Source: a bacterium (GTDB taxonomy: Bacteria; Cyanobacteriota; Vampirovibrionia; Gastranaerophilales; Gastranaerophilaceae). From it: a stretch of DNA of 64,000 bases. A program made the position numbers and the translations under genes. The stretch lies in the NCBI GenBank assembly GCA_017405375.1, contig JAFRAO010000016.1, positions 62,001 through 126,000 of the forward strand, in the 5' to 3' direction. The notes under the pieces were generated by a model. The model saw only the letters and a program-made list of their open reading frames with translations. It was not told the DNA's origin and did no database searches. Below, piece by piece: positions 38,801 to 43,908 of the stretch; within the stretch, counting starts at the first letter, position 1, and each line of letters starts with the position of its first letter.

Positions 38801-39345
38801 GTGCTAGCGTTGTTGATGCTGATACTATGTATGGTAAAGAAGACTTCACAATGTTAATGACAGGTATAGCTTCTAAAACAGGTTATAACTTCGAATTAGG
38901 CAGAGGTGATAATAAAGGTAAATTCGTAATTCAACCAAGCTTGTTAATTTCATACTCGTTCATTGAAACATTCAATTACACAAATGCTGCGGGTGTTGCT
39001 ATTAAATCAAGCGGATTGCACGCAATTCAACTTGAACCTGGTATTAAATTCATAGCTAACTTGAAGAACGGTTTACAACCATACGCAAGCGTATCAATGG
39101 TTTGGAACTTTATGGATAAAACACACTTCAGAGCTAACGACGTAGCTTTACCTGAGTTATCTATCGATCCGTTTGTTAAATACGGTCTAGGTGTTAGAAA
39201 AACTTGGGGTGAAAGATCTACCGGTTATGTTCAAGCATACGCTACTAACGGCGGTAGAAACGGTATCGGTTTACAAGCTGAGTTACGTTGGTTGCTAGGC
39301 AGATTGTATTATCCTGATTTATACTCAGAATACTTAGATTATTAA
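23821..39345 (+). CDS. Giant autotransporter adhesin-like protein (5174 aa)
   Basis: Surface protein of the type Va secretion class. Order: signal peptide (about 1-32, ending ASA); Pmp-like region at about 410-725 with a dozen GGAIYN-type repeats interspersed with FxxN-like motifs, as in beta-helical passengers; four large repeated modules, each with DTLR(L/I)(V/M)N near residues 1645, 2207, 2798 and 3331, followed by a TYKV(S/A)D-like motif and a TLDMN(N/G)K(G/K)GFT unit; a less repetitive passenger part to about 4800 ending in a Gly-rich linker; and a C-terminal barrel of about 270 residues (from SGWVRPSTTFERV near 4902). The last residues (YSEYLDY) do not end in the usual aromatic Phe/Trp, an oddity. 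Modules 1 and 2 share 308/316 bp over one segment, showing recent duplication. ompH follows after 41 bp. Adhesion or glycan binding is inferred, not shown. Confidence 0.93.
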   Translation: MKNRITKKLSLVVSVAFLTILTMLYFINIASAITLDQLNASRLKTTIFEYTATGNKYFSISGSDITVKLHDFGYDYSSSSGAGLWINNPSSTAIGYTYIGSGSLYNNNGSKTNFYNFYNDDVESNYYMYGDSNNVSYQFRTNPTQFNIFRNFKKKSGIETFFTKLVQNGSITSDSKTNADAFLSKYNVGAGSGENNYVRIFNGTSIYGSDTNGYDYKITNKKDNTYYYLVTGTHRENTAYNLTPGYQDVKYVDNIDRGTVYVTNSVSGSNKMSKGYRLRSINNSDMSLRNYGVIGDGSNSGASLDGIITGSKTNGQQVVFNTGTIYNFNLDFTGNYANSSNGFVFDMLYNSGTIGNFESSIVGNYASDSIIYSSNMIESLKSDFVSNSGRYTLYNSGTINDIASNFIANSSTGGGGAIYNIGTIGTDTTSSHISGIFISNTTSNKGGAIYNLGTINGPIGGTYLGNTVSSTADTDGGGAIYNAANKTLNVGNATFGTSGSDTDANHAKYGGAIYNAGTLTTASGSRFYNNYASTSSSSMNGQGGAIYNASTGNITALDGTYVGNKADKGGAIYNAKKTSGSTTVTNINGVSGTFTSSSATTSGGAIYNEGKMESVGGTYTSNSATTSGGAIYNAANASIALSSAKFGGSSSSTYANHAKNYGGAIYNAGTLAISNSRFNYNYAGTSYDSATGFGGAIFNESTGSITALDGTFTGNKAAKGGAIYTTNGVTVNGGTTFTGNIASEGAAIYSEAGVVNLLADTGNITFTNNNSTGTVSGTGSGIYSGAGLLLAANDEKYISLNDRLAINGTVQFGNSTVSGGTVKMGTNVFTSNTIPGSVEGVTFNTIDIVNDMTLDLGNSQAGDIINITNKLMTTDSSKKLSLLLDYDPGATTDEHGTIDKILLSDTVTATNISGSPYVFLEDINIVNPYTSEQVTSELDRTINYISQESNDYTNYDVRNNIKVRTTTDGSIAKNINGVIYRFTPADDVHRGLLNVNISNGGYLSIYDLEDYYNKVVLTESFTPIVNYTADKNKVNLTIPEDDTTTHIVPIKNSIGVLYGYMYNNFVIPGEIDLTKFDEHGDGEYYTLKDGAGDYNSVAYIYEKVGGKYHEYFDANAGDVNGDLAMLASGSRSLTVEGVKEGDRLISEVHGYNIDDPSIKHKGINISSDGQKIFKLKNIASYDNFTDYALSIENGSRFNDLEIENVTFKDNDVDIINNSYRAPLKFKGTNVLDVIKGDGHSYILSGTTTIKKSINQSDLVVDKSTLLLDNAKFGNKVNDTTYSSININLTSADSILELRDYYDLDLETSSIIPASINNVSVQSTRVNFGRTKLTGNSNIILADVNDTAFYDTEIYNNATLRAVAGQLGGSIKNAGKLYLSGRLDKIVDNVVDYSDPENPVIMDGGTTYVNGNLEFQAVTDSNGNITQQAGVAGTLDMQDSANTLALLGSNVGYSVGTLKTTGATSDSQSKLLTTALAQGYSGEGSYSENYTGNVVASYIESDNYVNNPNIIVTLNGIETAVTNVLGDTGMGNYNRLEGDSKTYQFRILANADGSRHVFGSNQALFIDNPDSIESDDKLVGRTAGSKKLSAQSVNWSERFGDANWNEHYEVSGLKVVDLGNEENHLYTGDIEFTAKKKKETDFKGTDTLRLVNALLPADYLETGYDESEREFKADVAGSTYKVSDALYNETTHAYDIEDFTLDTTVGTVTVDGNSDYENNVISTLDMNNKGGFTVNSDDTTLNIKNLKVENMLDAEGGFIALNSGTVNLENVVLAATHVVSEVDTPYANAVIRNNSVTDEAGNYGLNLKGTNNLGAGVAGAGTTNVLNGETTVDSIAQSVINISNGAALVVDGGTLSATNGVANAGTLTLNDYNGGTAVDSWSVKITGDGTTQFKGTTDITLDTANTGTEENPVYTYSIANNVEIHETVDTTDPDNPVVTGVATLTAKGEQLLGNIFNAGKLKLSGKLDKEVKALPGSVGTGVTEVNGTLTFAKNTDAGTQAGVEGTLDMGRDADNPNKLILTGSNVGYSVGKVKAGTKSLDPEVDSVRAKLDTSLTKSGVTMVANTINSDYYDRNGASQEARISLSSLGNFADAYVSDGTYETIGTKTHHQVTILANALGASTIFGADDVLGIDSSIVKEATTSDYRTAGGRKLSDHSVDWTEKFGNAQWKDVYKLDELKVVKFNNQYTGDVEFDLIKTDETDYSGVDTLRLVNALLPTEALVDDYDEQVREFIAGVAGSTYKVSDTVGAGEPAETLPGTLGITVGTLTVDGNSDYENNVISTLDMNNKGGFTVNSDDTTLNIKNLKVENMNDAEGGFIKLNSGTVNLENVVLAATYVVSEVDTPYANAVIRNNSVTDEAGNYGLNLRGTNNLGVGIDGSGTTNVLTGHTTLAKINQTNINILKDPADGAPLTTLTVSDLGNSVNITNDSILELYNYVPATLAKDIKTSDSSAMGTTQFTGTTNVKLGDTTEIDNHVEIASTAQLKANAEQLLGNISNAGRLYLSGELNKTVNNLGTDTDPRTTYVGRDSENKNLTFAAVADTNGNVTSKAGVEGTLDMGNASNTLTLTGVDASDNFITGFDAEEHPISEVLDYQVSNVGYSVGTLKAGTADFDNPANDVRANLVTTLSKNLDVNYTNNRDMVANYIVADTYDYAGGHHSARVLLSSLDGLDKAYQKVLGDKVESVDNVSSHRITVLAKPDDDTEFAVMSFGADKVLDVNGAIENSTFDINREFTDKQIEDLDAVKWTDRFGTFGLKETYKVSSIGVVDLGDDDNHNYTGDVEFNLTKTEEESFGLTDDTLRIMNTLLPEDLIKDGIARDPRSFTANAAGETYKVADKITVIDEDDNVSEVTNFDLGVTESGTFTIDGISKESTLDMNGKGGFTVAKADTTLNIRNLQVTNVKDELGGFIKTLASAGENSSINLKNVDIVQSNTETSKAISNVITLNLEGTNDLGNGVVGEGTTNVVSGKTTVGSIKQSVINIFSGDPAATLKINGGTISAGTVANGGILELFNYDGSTADTQKDLEQSIGNNGTAVGTTQFTGTTNVRLGADNVINNNVEVNAGAKLRAAAEQLKGTIKNAGTLALSGTLDKTVNKLNDVPGTTEVDGALTFAQDTTKGTQAEIKGTLDMGNNANTLTLTGSKVNYSVDKVKAGNKATNVRANLETSVTKVVETDPSVEYHLDLVANTIRSNNYDGNNARVGLSSLVNIAEAYISDGTYETVGTETKHEIRILANADGTRAEFGADKVLDKASTFKDTYEAAHTGGGDILDKYNVKWTDLFGNAEWTDTYKVKDLVVVDLDDNNEDDIHNYTGDIRFTLEKTAESDYSGTDTLRLVNALEPDDFVDPNLIRTTERTFTPNNAGDTYVVRSTDVEDLGETVGTFTVNGNSDYENNKISTLDMNGKKGFTASDKTTALNIRNIKVTNIKDELGGFISSRTSNSNINLENVELVQADSETSNPILNVVTLNLTGDNKLANGINGTGTTNVNGGTTELKNIRQNNINITDDNATLVVTKNINALTSLKNRGTLELRNYNGGDAGTPVEFANSVNRYDDVQGTTKFTGTTYVVLNDNNKIDNHVDVVGTNATLKAKANNLLGSINNTGTLILSGLLKDKTVAGNGITQVDSNLAMAKTTRNTGVDGTLDLNNGTVDFTQDGNAANVYNIGRVINNGTIMIDADFSNIGAGNKISGDTIALTSNDVSGKTTIMVDAVKSNGDWSTLGNGTYYLPVITKETANATEFGKIAEGKDVEIKSTDVSESIDDYIIRIYDSSVWHNTNAQPSDASNPKTMSHKAEVPPEDPNATDLAVTYTVAEKVNNTGNSTADRTKALNKGNMRNVSWTKNSDILVERSHVTGDLAVSTYVEGTNEYGIKYDVTNVSNDQKNDKYAIDALAYLNQTEDFGKYLRNDDGSVSYDRSYITDDNTAAHTLLANIGETAQGKYTVQGGSDIAEIGVQEKVMPTNSKIYMNGHTGFELNNPASELLLENLHIKDVVDDDGNHGNFLRISSTAAAGHSETNPNATLRNVIFDNPYDDPDNYDPLTHRPVQNDGFLALDGRNEFNSGITGSGTTVVDKPAGSAGSITSLDAIDQGKVYVRPGARLIVRGSVGEGTSIENERDPNGSGETTLGDGGEGSSTTNKGDITGGGSTGINGDVINEGTIGTDLIIIYPDKSLTSDPDKIDSIIHSYGDYIIGGDGGTIGRDVIGDSNNGGRALDPEDPSDPTYRAIVGHTYVPVDTTLGKDGDPENGTIMTGDVSVGFRPGHDDSNLEPAGRPSTPAGEKGVTFTINDSGNVDDARNLYLADWSTLDLDQGTKKNPVTAGKKDNIKANIVIAKDDLAYLETDWQDSISSIKGIDSSIPAGPAQAPGQRLDYSTRVVDNAAKTGKLDVVSVNIANNTASATDASNDFVKADATNKDHVRLSHYIDLKTTDNDNSANYIRYNSNDGKMYTNRKDLAGAVNANSAATETTVYKMKNSEPASTTGAGNLKAGKLIVYGQGNDTVTDIQSGVDVGTTAPAHLVARDVNIKATRPGEAAITVRGGSTATIIPRSQDLVVSSENDKSVRLLAGGSRATLNVNEVDRLAPENQNHKVTIENGIYSDNKNNLVNFNRGTVDVKGDVENVTANVNSTLLGEEELRPGATRGGVTTLVTRVSGHDSDVTYNLNPGGTLVYNNDSTLYDPNYHTSADRLNTMNFNGGTLSTVNGTVTNFHLANMDLGNPGTVSNYFADVDLYNETMDKFTVSNPVTGSGALNVAGLNLISDSKNPVTVINFTDDPVLMAATNYTGGQQLTALAPIYKYDVSYNKGDGNFTFVRSGGGGNGGGGFYPWGGNSYNSYNPAVMVAPVAAQLGGYLAMVHNYDDAFRNMDMYMLMTQKERQAMKYNNKYASAATDSMAYYPGYDRNSSASGWVRPSTTFERVNFKNGPKVNNIAYSTFVGGESKMHDLGHGWDGMATGYVSYQGSHQSFDNVGMYQNGGTLGVVGMAYKGNFFTGLTAGVGASVVDADTMYGKEDFTMLMTGIASKTGYNFELGRGDNKGKFVIQPSLLISYSFIETFNYTNAAGVAIKSSGLHAIQLEPGIKFIANLKNGLQPYASVSMVWNFMDKTHFRANDVALPELSIDPFVKYGLGVRKTWGERSTGYVQAYATNGGRNGIGLQAELRWLLGRLYYPDLYSEYLDY
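28945..29260 (+). repeat. Intragenic direct repeat in autotransporter, copy 1
   Basis: This 316-bp segment matches 30625-30940 with eight substitutions and no gaps by eye, a repeat period of 1680 bp (560 codons). It encodes the GNSDYENN...LNIKNLKVENM part of the module. More diverged copies lie near 32400-32690 and 33970-34240. Confidence 0.9.
30625..30940 (+). repeat. Intragenic direct repeat in autotransporter, copy 2
   Basis: Partner of 28945-29260. The sharp drop of identity on both sides suggests recent duplication or gene conversion limited to this block, with selection or drift outside it. Confidence 0.9.
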
Positions 39346-39386
39346 TAGATAGAAGGCAGTTAGGTTAAAAGAAAAAGGAGAAAAAA

Positions 39387-39845
39387 ATGAAAAAAATAAA
39401 CTTATTAATTGCATTTACAGTATTAGCAGTTGGTTTAGGCTTTGGAACAGTTGCTCACGCAGACGCAGTTGTTAAAAAAGTAGCTGTTGTTGATGTTCCT
39501 GCAGTTGTTGCAAAATCAGCTCAAGTTCAAGCATTGAAAAAAGAACAACAAGCAAAAATGCAAGAATTGGATAAATGGTTAACTACTGTAAGAGCTGATG
39601 TTAACAAACAACAAACAAAAGAAGGCAAAGAAAAGTTAATTAAGAAATACGATGCTGAATTCGCTAAGAAAAAAGAAGTTATCTCTCAAAATTATAAAAC
39701 TAAATTACAAGCTATCGATAAAAGTATTTCAACTACTATCGTAAATGAAGCTAAAGCTCGCGGATATAATTTAGTTTTATCTAAAGGTGTTGTATTATAC
39801 GGTGGTGATGATATAACTGCAGCAATTCAACAAGTTGTTAAATAG
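39387..39845 (+). CDS. OmpH/Skp-family periplasmic chaperone
   Basis: Skp-type chaperones hold unfolded outer-membrane proteins in the periplasm. The 152-aa protein has a signal peptide (MKKINLLIAFTVLAVG... ending AHA), a beta-strand start (KKVAVVDVPAVVAKS), a long charged helix hairpin, and a C-terminal strand (GYNLVLSKGVVLYGGDDITAAI), the typical OmpH layout. AAAAGGAG precedes the ATG. It follows the autotransporter by 41 bp on the same strand and ends at a strong terminator, so it is likely co-expressed to help fold that barrel or passenger. Confidence 0.93.
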   Translation: MKKINLLIAFTVLAVGLGFGTVAHADAVVKKVAVVDVPAVVAKSAQVQALKKEQQAKMQELDKWLTTVRADVNKQQTKEGKEKLIKKYDAEFAKKKEVISQNYKTKLQAIDKSISTTIVNEAKARGYNLVLSKGVVLYGGDDITAAIQQVVK

Positions 39846-39866
39846 TCGATTGAATTTGATAATATG

Positions 39867-39900
39867 AAAAATGGTATTCTTTCAAGAATACCATTTTTTT
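39867..39900. terminator. Terminator of the autotransporter-ompH unit
   Basis: A 15-bp stem (39867-39881 / 39884-39898) followed by a T-run to about 39901. The A-run on the left side would also serve the convergent minus-strand gene ending at 39929. Confidence 0.88.
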
Positions 39901-39928
39901 ATTAGTTTAGTAATGAAAAAAATATTAA

Positions 39929-40711
39929 TTATTTTATTCTGTTTTTGTCATTTTTACTGTTTTTATCATTTTTACCAATTAAATTTGTAATTACCATGTT
40001 TATTTTTGGAATTATTATACCGATAATAGCTAATGTCGTTGCAAATCCTGTGAATTTTGATGCAGTTTTTAGTAATTCTGCTTTTTTAGCTATTTTATTA
40101 CCGCTGTTTTTTAATGATTCTAATATTTCATTTGATAATGTTTTATCTTTTCCAAGCGCTTTTAAAAATTCTTCATTTTTTTCGGGTAATGCTTTTAGCT
40201 TCACTTTTATATCTTCAGAAAGATTGGAAAATATTTTTTTTACATCTCCGCCCATATCTGAAAGTCTTTGCCCAAAAGCATTCAATCCGATTTTAGAATC
40301 TTTGCCTACAGAATACCAATCTTTTATTGTTTCATAATTTATGCTGCTTGAAATTACTTTATTTTTACTGTTTAAACTTTTTTCAGTTATGGCAAATCCG
40401 GTTTTCTTTTCTAGCAGTTTTGCTGTTAATTTTTCTAATGCGGGTACGCCTGAAACAGCTATTATGATTGTAGGAACATCTCTTATTAGTGTTTCACGTC
40501 TTTCGTCTTTGTCACGTGAAGTTATTAATCTGCTTCCCAATAAAAAAGTAAAAGCATTAAGTATGAATAGGTTTCTATTCATTGGACCGGCTTTTTGTAA
40601 TTTCATAAAGTCGTTTAATTTATTTGTACAATTTTTGCTTCCTGCATTTGCTGCTGCATTTGAAGCTGAACCGAACGTTGGTTGTATATTACTACTTATA
40701 CTATTTATCAT
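39929..40711 (-). CDS. Membrane protein of unknown function (260 aa)
   Basis: Starts at an ATG that overlaps the TAA of the gene upstream (TAATG), so the two are coupled. It has a Ser/Asn-rich N-terminus with PTFGSAS near residue 11, a hydrophobic segment around 48-60, a second around 75-95 (PTIIIAVSGVPALEKL), and a C-terminal membrane segment (about 218-242) followed by an Asp/Lys/Asn tail. No signal peptide and no known domain. N-terminal style resembles its upstream neighbour and the protein at 62780, suggesting a lineage-specific family. Confidence 0.6.
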   Translation of the reverse strand: MINSISSNIQPTFGSASNAAANAGSKNCTNKLNDFMKLQKAGPMNRNLFILNAFTFLLGSRLITSRDKDERRETLIRDVPTIIIAVSGVPALEKLTAKLLEKKTGFAITEKSLNSKNKVISSSINYETIKDWYSVGKDSKIGLNAFGQRLSDMGGDVKKIFSNLSEDIKVKLKALPEKNEEFLKALGKDKTLSNEILESLKNSGNKIAKKAELLKTASKFTGFATTLAIIGIIIPKINMVITNLIGKNDKNSKNDKNRIK

Positions 40712-41766
40712 TATACTTTTGCTCCTTGTCCTTTACTTGCTCGTAAAGCACTCTCTTGTGCAGGAGATAATCCTTTTTGTTGGTATAATTTAGGTAATGC
40801 CTTCAAAAATGTTCCAACAGCTAAAAATGCAGTAATTGCAGTTGCAAATTTTATTGTGCTTCTGTTCTTTTTTAGTTTTTCAATAAATTCCGGAATATTT
40901 TTCACATTTGAGGAATTAACTTTTTCAATAATATCATTTTTGAATGCTTTAAATGCGTCAGCAAGGTTTTCTGCAGAAATAGATTTTGTGCTAAGATTTA
41001 ATTCTCTGGCCGCGCTGCTGTTTATTTTTTCTAAATTAAACATAATGGTATCTGCGTGTATTGGTGCAGTTTTAGATGCTGAATTATTATTTAATGATTT
41101 TATAAATTCTACAAATTCATTTAATGCTTGTTTTCTTTCTTTTCCCTTTGTTTGTGTAGTTTTTTCCAATAATTCAACGAATTTATTTTTATTTTCTTTT
41201 GTATGTCCGGAAATTGCATCACATATTCTTTCTGCCACATTTTCTTTTGTCTCACCGAAACTTGCTTCGTATATTTTTTCTGCGATATTTTTTGAATTTA
41301 GTTTATTATTTTGAGTTGTGGCTTTAGCGACTTCTGAAAGATACGCCAAATCATTTCTTTCAATTCTTGAAGCTGGTTTTAGTGCGCTAACAGCAGTCAA
41401 GATACCCATCGGAATAAGGTTCATGCTTGGACCTGATAACACTTCGCGTCCGGCTTCTTCTTTTGCGGATTTCCAATTTAAGTGTCCGAGTTTATCCCTA
41501 TCTCTAAAAAGTCCCATCATAATTCTTGGTACGACCATGCTCAAAGTATCTACAATCAAGAATTCCACGAAGAAACTACTTCTGTCTATGTACTTGAATA
41601 CTTTATTTGCGCCGTTTGCAAGAGTGCTGCCAACGCCGTTAAATGAAACATTATTATTTGAAACGTTTACTTTTGGAATATTCGTTGATAGTTGTTTTTC
41701 TCCTGTATTTATAACAGGTCTTTTAACACTATTTTGAGTAGAACTAACGACTTTTGATATATTCAT
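40711..41766 (-). CDS. Membrane protein of unknown function (351 aa)
   Basis: Polar N-terminus of about 45 residues with VSFNGVGS near 42-49, then hydrophobic segments around 64-82 (SFFVEFLIVDTLSMVVPRIM) and 115-130, a long helical soluble middle, and a C-terminal membrane segment near 305-323. It overlaps the next gene by one base. The short aromatic-Gly/Asn motif after a disordered start recurs in the downstream neighbour (PTFGSAS) and loosely in the 62780 gene (QSFRSN). Possibly an envelope protein; function unknown. Confidence 0.6.
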   Translation of the reverse strand: MNISKVVSSTQNSVKRPVINTGEKQLSTNIPKVNVSNNNVSFNGVGSTLANGANKVFKYIDRSSFFVEFLIVDTLSMVVPRIMMGLFRDRDKLGHLNWKSAKEEAGREVLSGPSMNLIPMGILTAVSALKPASRIERNDLAYLSEVAKATTQNNKLNSKNIAEKIYEASFGETKENVAERICDAISGHTKENKNKFVELLEKTTQTKGKERKQALNEFVEFIKSLNNNSASKTAPIHADTIMFNLEKINSSAARELNLSTKSISAENLADAFKAFKNDIIEKVNSSNVKNIPEFIEKLKKNRSTIKFATAITAFLAVGTFLKALPKLYQQKGLSPAQESALRASKGQGAKV

Positions 41767-42027
41767 TACTATCTAACCTATAAATTTTTTTCTTTGACAC
41801 GTGGTAAAATTTAAAAATTTTCTGTTTATTATAAGTATAGTAAATAAAAAAATGTGCTAAATTTTGCCAATTTTATGAAAATTTTTTACAAAAATTAATA
41901 TACTTTAAAAATTGTATCTGCCTAATCTATTGTCTTATTTAATTATCAAGGTGTTCCACTTACTTATTAAACTTTTAAACAAATCTCTTGTAAAGTTTTG
42001 TAACAGTTTTTCAAAGTTGCGCAATTT
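41767..42027. other. Gap upstream of the structured RNA
   Basis: AT-rich intergenic DNA between the 351-aa membrane gene (minus) and the candidate RNA. It presumably holds the minus-strand promoter of the membrane-gene pair, but no strong boxes stand out. No ORF of interest. Confidence 0.35.
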
Positions 42028-42056
42028 TTGATTAGAAAAATACTTTATATATATAT

Positions 42057-42202
42057 ACACGAGGATTTAACACAATGTTAAATCATAGGTGTCAGAAGAC
42101 ACCGAATACTACACTAACCTACCACACACTAACCTTCTACACGAGGAATTACTGAAAAGAATTCCTAAACCACTTAAAAGATTTTCTAAGTGGTTTTTTT
42201 TT
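42057..42202 (+). ncRNA. Candidate small structured RNA (or leader-peptide transcript)
   Basis: Four hairpins lie in a row: 8 bp (42064-42071 / 42077-42084), 6 bp GGTGTC-AGAA-GACACC (42088-42103), 7 bp (42144-42150 / 42160-42166), and a 10-bp terminator stem (42167-42176 / 42187-42196) with nine Ts. Hairpins 2 and 3 are separated by a C/A-rich single-stranded stretch with CTAACC twice. The box ACACGAGGA occurs before hairpin 1 (about 42057-42065) and at hairpin 3 (about 42139-42147). A weak promoter (TTGATT 42028-42033, TATATA near 42050) precedes it. A 26-codon ORF (42075-42155) begins inside hairpin 1 with GAGGA upstream, so a leader peptide is an alternative. Nothing downstream on the plus strand until 43117, which favours a free-standing RNA. 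Confidence 0.55.
42167..42202 (+). terminator. Intrinsic terminator of the candidate small RNA
   Basis: Ten-base-pair stem AAACCACTTA/TAAGTGGTTT with a 10-nt loop, then nine Ts starting in the stem's last bases (42194-42202). Confidence 0.88.
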
Positions 42203-42254
42203 GCTTAAAATTCATTTTTTAGATAAATTTTATTTTATTAAAACATTTTAAAAT

Positions 42255-42872
42255 TTATAGAACCGGCAAATTGTCTTTTGCAACAGCTAAAATATTATCG
42301 TGCCAATTATTGACTTTTTCAAAATAAAAATCGGCGCCTTTTATTTTACAAATTTGTTTATGTTCTTTTTTGGTTGAGGCTGTTATTATACCAATTTTTA
42401 TAGGTCTTTGCGTTATTGTAATTAATCTTTTCAATTTTTCCAATAAAATAAGACCTTCTCTTTCTGTTGGTATAAATAAATCCATCAATACTAAATCGCA
42501 TTTCATTCGCTTAAATTTTTCAATAGCATCAAAAACTTCGTTTGATGTTATTGTATCATATCCTGCTTGTTCAAAAATAGTCTTTAATTGGTACGTGATA
42601 ACACCCAAATCGTCAATTATGAAGATAGTTTTTCTCGGACCAATGCTTCTTGAATCGGTTCCTGTTTCTAATTCTTTTGCTTTTTCCGGATTTATTTTAT
42701 CTCCGACAATTTTTTTTAATGTCTGAAATTTGTTATACAAATCTTCAATTTTTACCAAATTACTTTTTAATAAGGACAGATTAATCTCAGTATCATCACT
42801 TATTTCAGTATTTGTTACCTGAAAAAAACGAGTAAGAAAATCTTTATCCAGTTTTATTTCAACTTCTTGCAT
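42255..42872 (-). CDS. Response regulator with N-terminal helical extension
   Basis: The C-terminal domain (about 82-205) is a receiver: IFIIDDLG with acid pair Asp87-Asp88, phospho-acceptor Asp131 in LVLMDLFIP, and ITAS with Thr/Ser switch residues; the usual conserved Lys is shifted (YFEKVNNW). The first 80 residues are helical and not recognised, and no output domain follows, so it may act by protein contact. It is divergent from the chemotaxis cluster, which starts 244 bp away, and could feed into it. Confidence 0.85.
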   Translation of the reverse strand: MQEVEIKLDKDFLTRFFQVTNTEISDDTEINLSLLKSNLVKIEDLYNKFQTLKKIVGDKINPEKAKELETGTDSRSIGPRKTIFIIDDLGVITYQLKTIFEQAGYDTITSNEVFDAIEKFKRMKCDLVLMDLFIPTEREGLILLEKLKRLITITQRPIKIGIITASTKKEHKQICKIKGADFYFEKVNNWHDNILAVAKDNLPVL

Positions 42873-43116
42873 GTTTTAGTCCTTATTTTTACTATAATTT
42901 ATTTTCTGTATTGCTTGTAGGTTTAATATTTTTAAACTTAAACAATTTTTAATAAATTCTCAACCAAAAAATAATTTCTTATACTGTTTATTCTACCACA
43001 TCTGATACAGATATAATATAGTATAATTAAAGTATTTAAAATGTCAAATTATATGTTAAAATGTCTGTTGTACTGAGTAGTATTGTATTATAGGATAGGA
43101 TAAGTAATAACTAAGT

Positions 43117-43908
43117 ATGAGAAAGATATGTTCATTGGATTTTATAAAAATTGCGCAGCTTCCTACCGATGTATTAGACAGTTATGGCAATGTGGTCTTG
43201 CAAGCTAATACAAGTCCTGATGAACAATGGATATTGAAGAATTATTTTAAAGACTTATATACGGAAGAAGTAAAAATTATTATCCAAAAACCAGAAAGTG
43301 TTGAAAATAAAGTTGTACTTGATGAAAAATCCGTTGGTGCTTGTGATGATGTAACCGGAGCAATAACCGATGATTTATCGAATGACCAAGCAGATGATGA
43401 CAATTTGGTTGTTGAAGAAGAAACATTAGATACTAATTTAAAAGCATTTAGTGAAGAAAAAATTGCTAAAATTTCTGAAGTAGCATTTGAGTTGGCTTCT
43501 ATGTTTGGATATGATAATTCTGAGAAAGAAAAATTAAAACTAATTGCAACGTATTTTAATGCCAGTTTGAATCAGTTTACTAAAAAAGATTTGTTAGATA
43601 AAAAGTTTAGTGCTAACAAGGCTAATAAAAGTTATGAAATGTTAAATACAAAAGCAGGTATTCCTGATGATGTTAAATTGGCTCTTAAGAATATAATTGA
43701 ACCGTATGATACAGTTAAATTCAATCTAAGTAATAAAATCCCTTTAAATCACATAATGACACCAATTTATGTATATGAAGATTTAATGTTAAAATTTAAT
43801 AACAATAAGGATAAGGTATTAGAAAAAATGTTACAATATGGAGGAAACAGATTTAACATTTTTGTTTTGCATAAATTTCTAAAGATAATGAGGGATATGA
43901 ATGATTAA
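43117..43908 (+). CDS. Possible degenerate HD-GYP-like protein, first gene of chemotaxis cluster
   Basis: The 263-aa protein has an N-terminal beta region (LPTDVLDSYGNVVLQAN), an acidic linker (about 65-115), and a helical C-terminal half. The segment ending GGNRFNIFVLHKFLKIM resembles the last helix of HD-GYP domains (GGTQFDPxVVxxFL), and DDVKLALKNIIEPYDTVKF resembles the preceding helices, but the HD and GYP catalytic motifs are absent. So any c-di-GMP hydrolysis is unlikely and the call is tentative. It overlaps the FliY-like gene by 8 bp. Confidence 0.5.
   Translation: MRKICSLDFIKIAQLPTDVLDSYGNVVLQANTSPDEQWILKNYFKDLYTEEVKIIIQKPESVENKVVLDEKSVGACDDVTGAITDDLSNDQADDDNLVVEEETLDTNLKAFSEEKIAKISEVAFELASMFGYDNSEKEKLKLIATYFNASLNQFTKKDLLDKKFSANKANKSYEMLNTKAGIPDDVKLALKNIIEPYDTVKFNLSNKIPLNHIMTPIYVYEDLMLKFNNNKDKVLEKMLQYGGNRFNIFVLHKFLKIMRDMND

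Noticed and set aside
39945-41737. Several plus-strand ORFs of 130-210 codons
   Set aside because: They are antisense to the two membrane-protein genes, which have coupled starts (TAATG) and coherent membrane segments; the plus-strand frames have neither.
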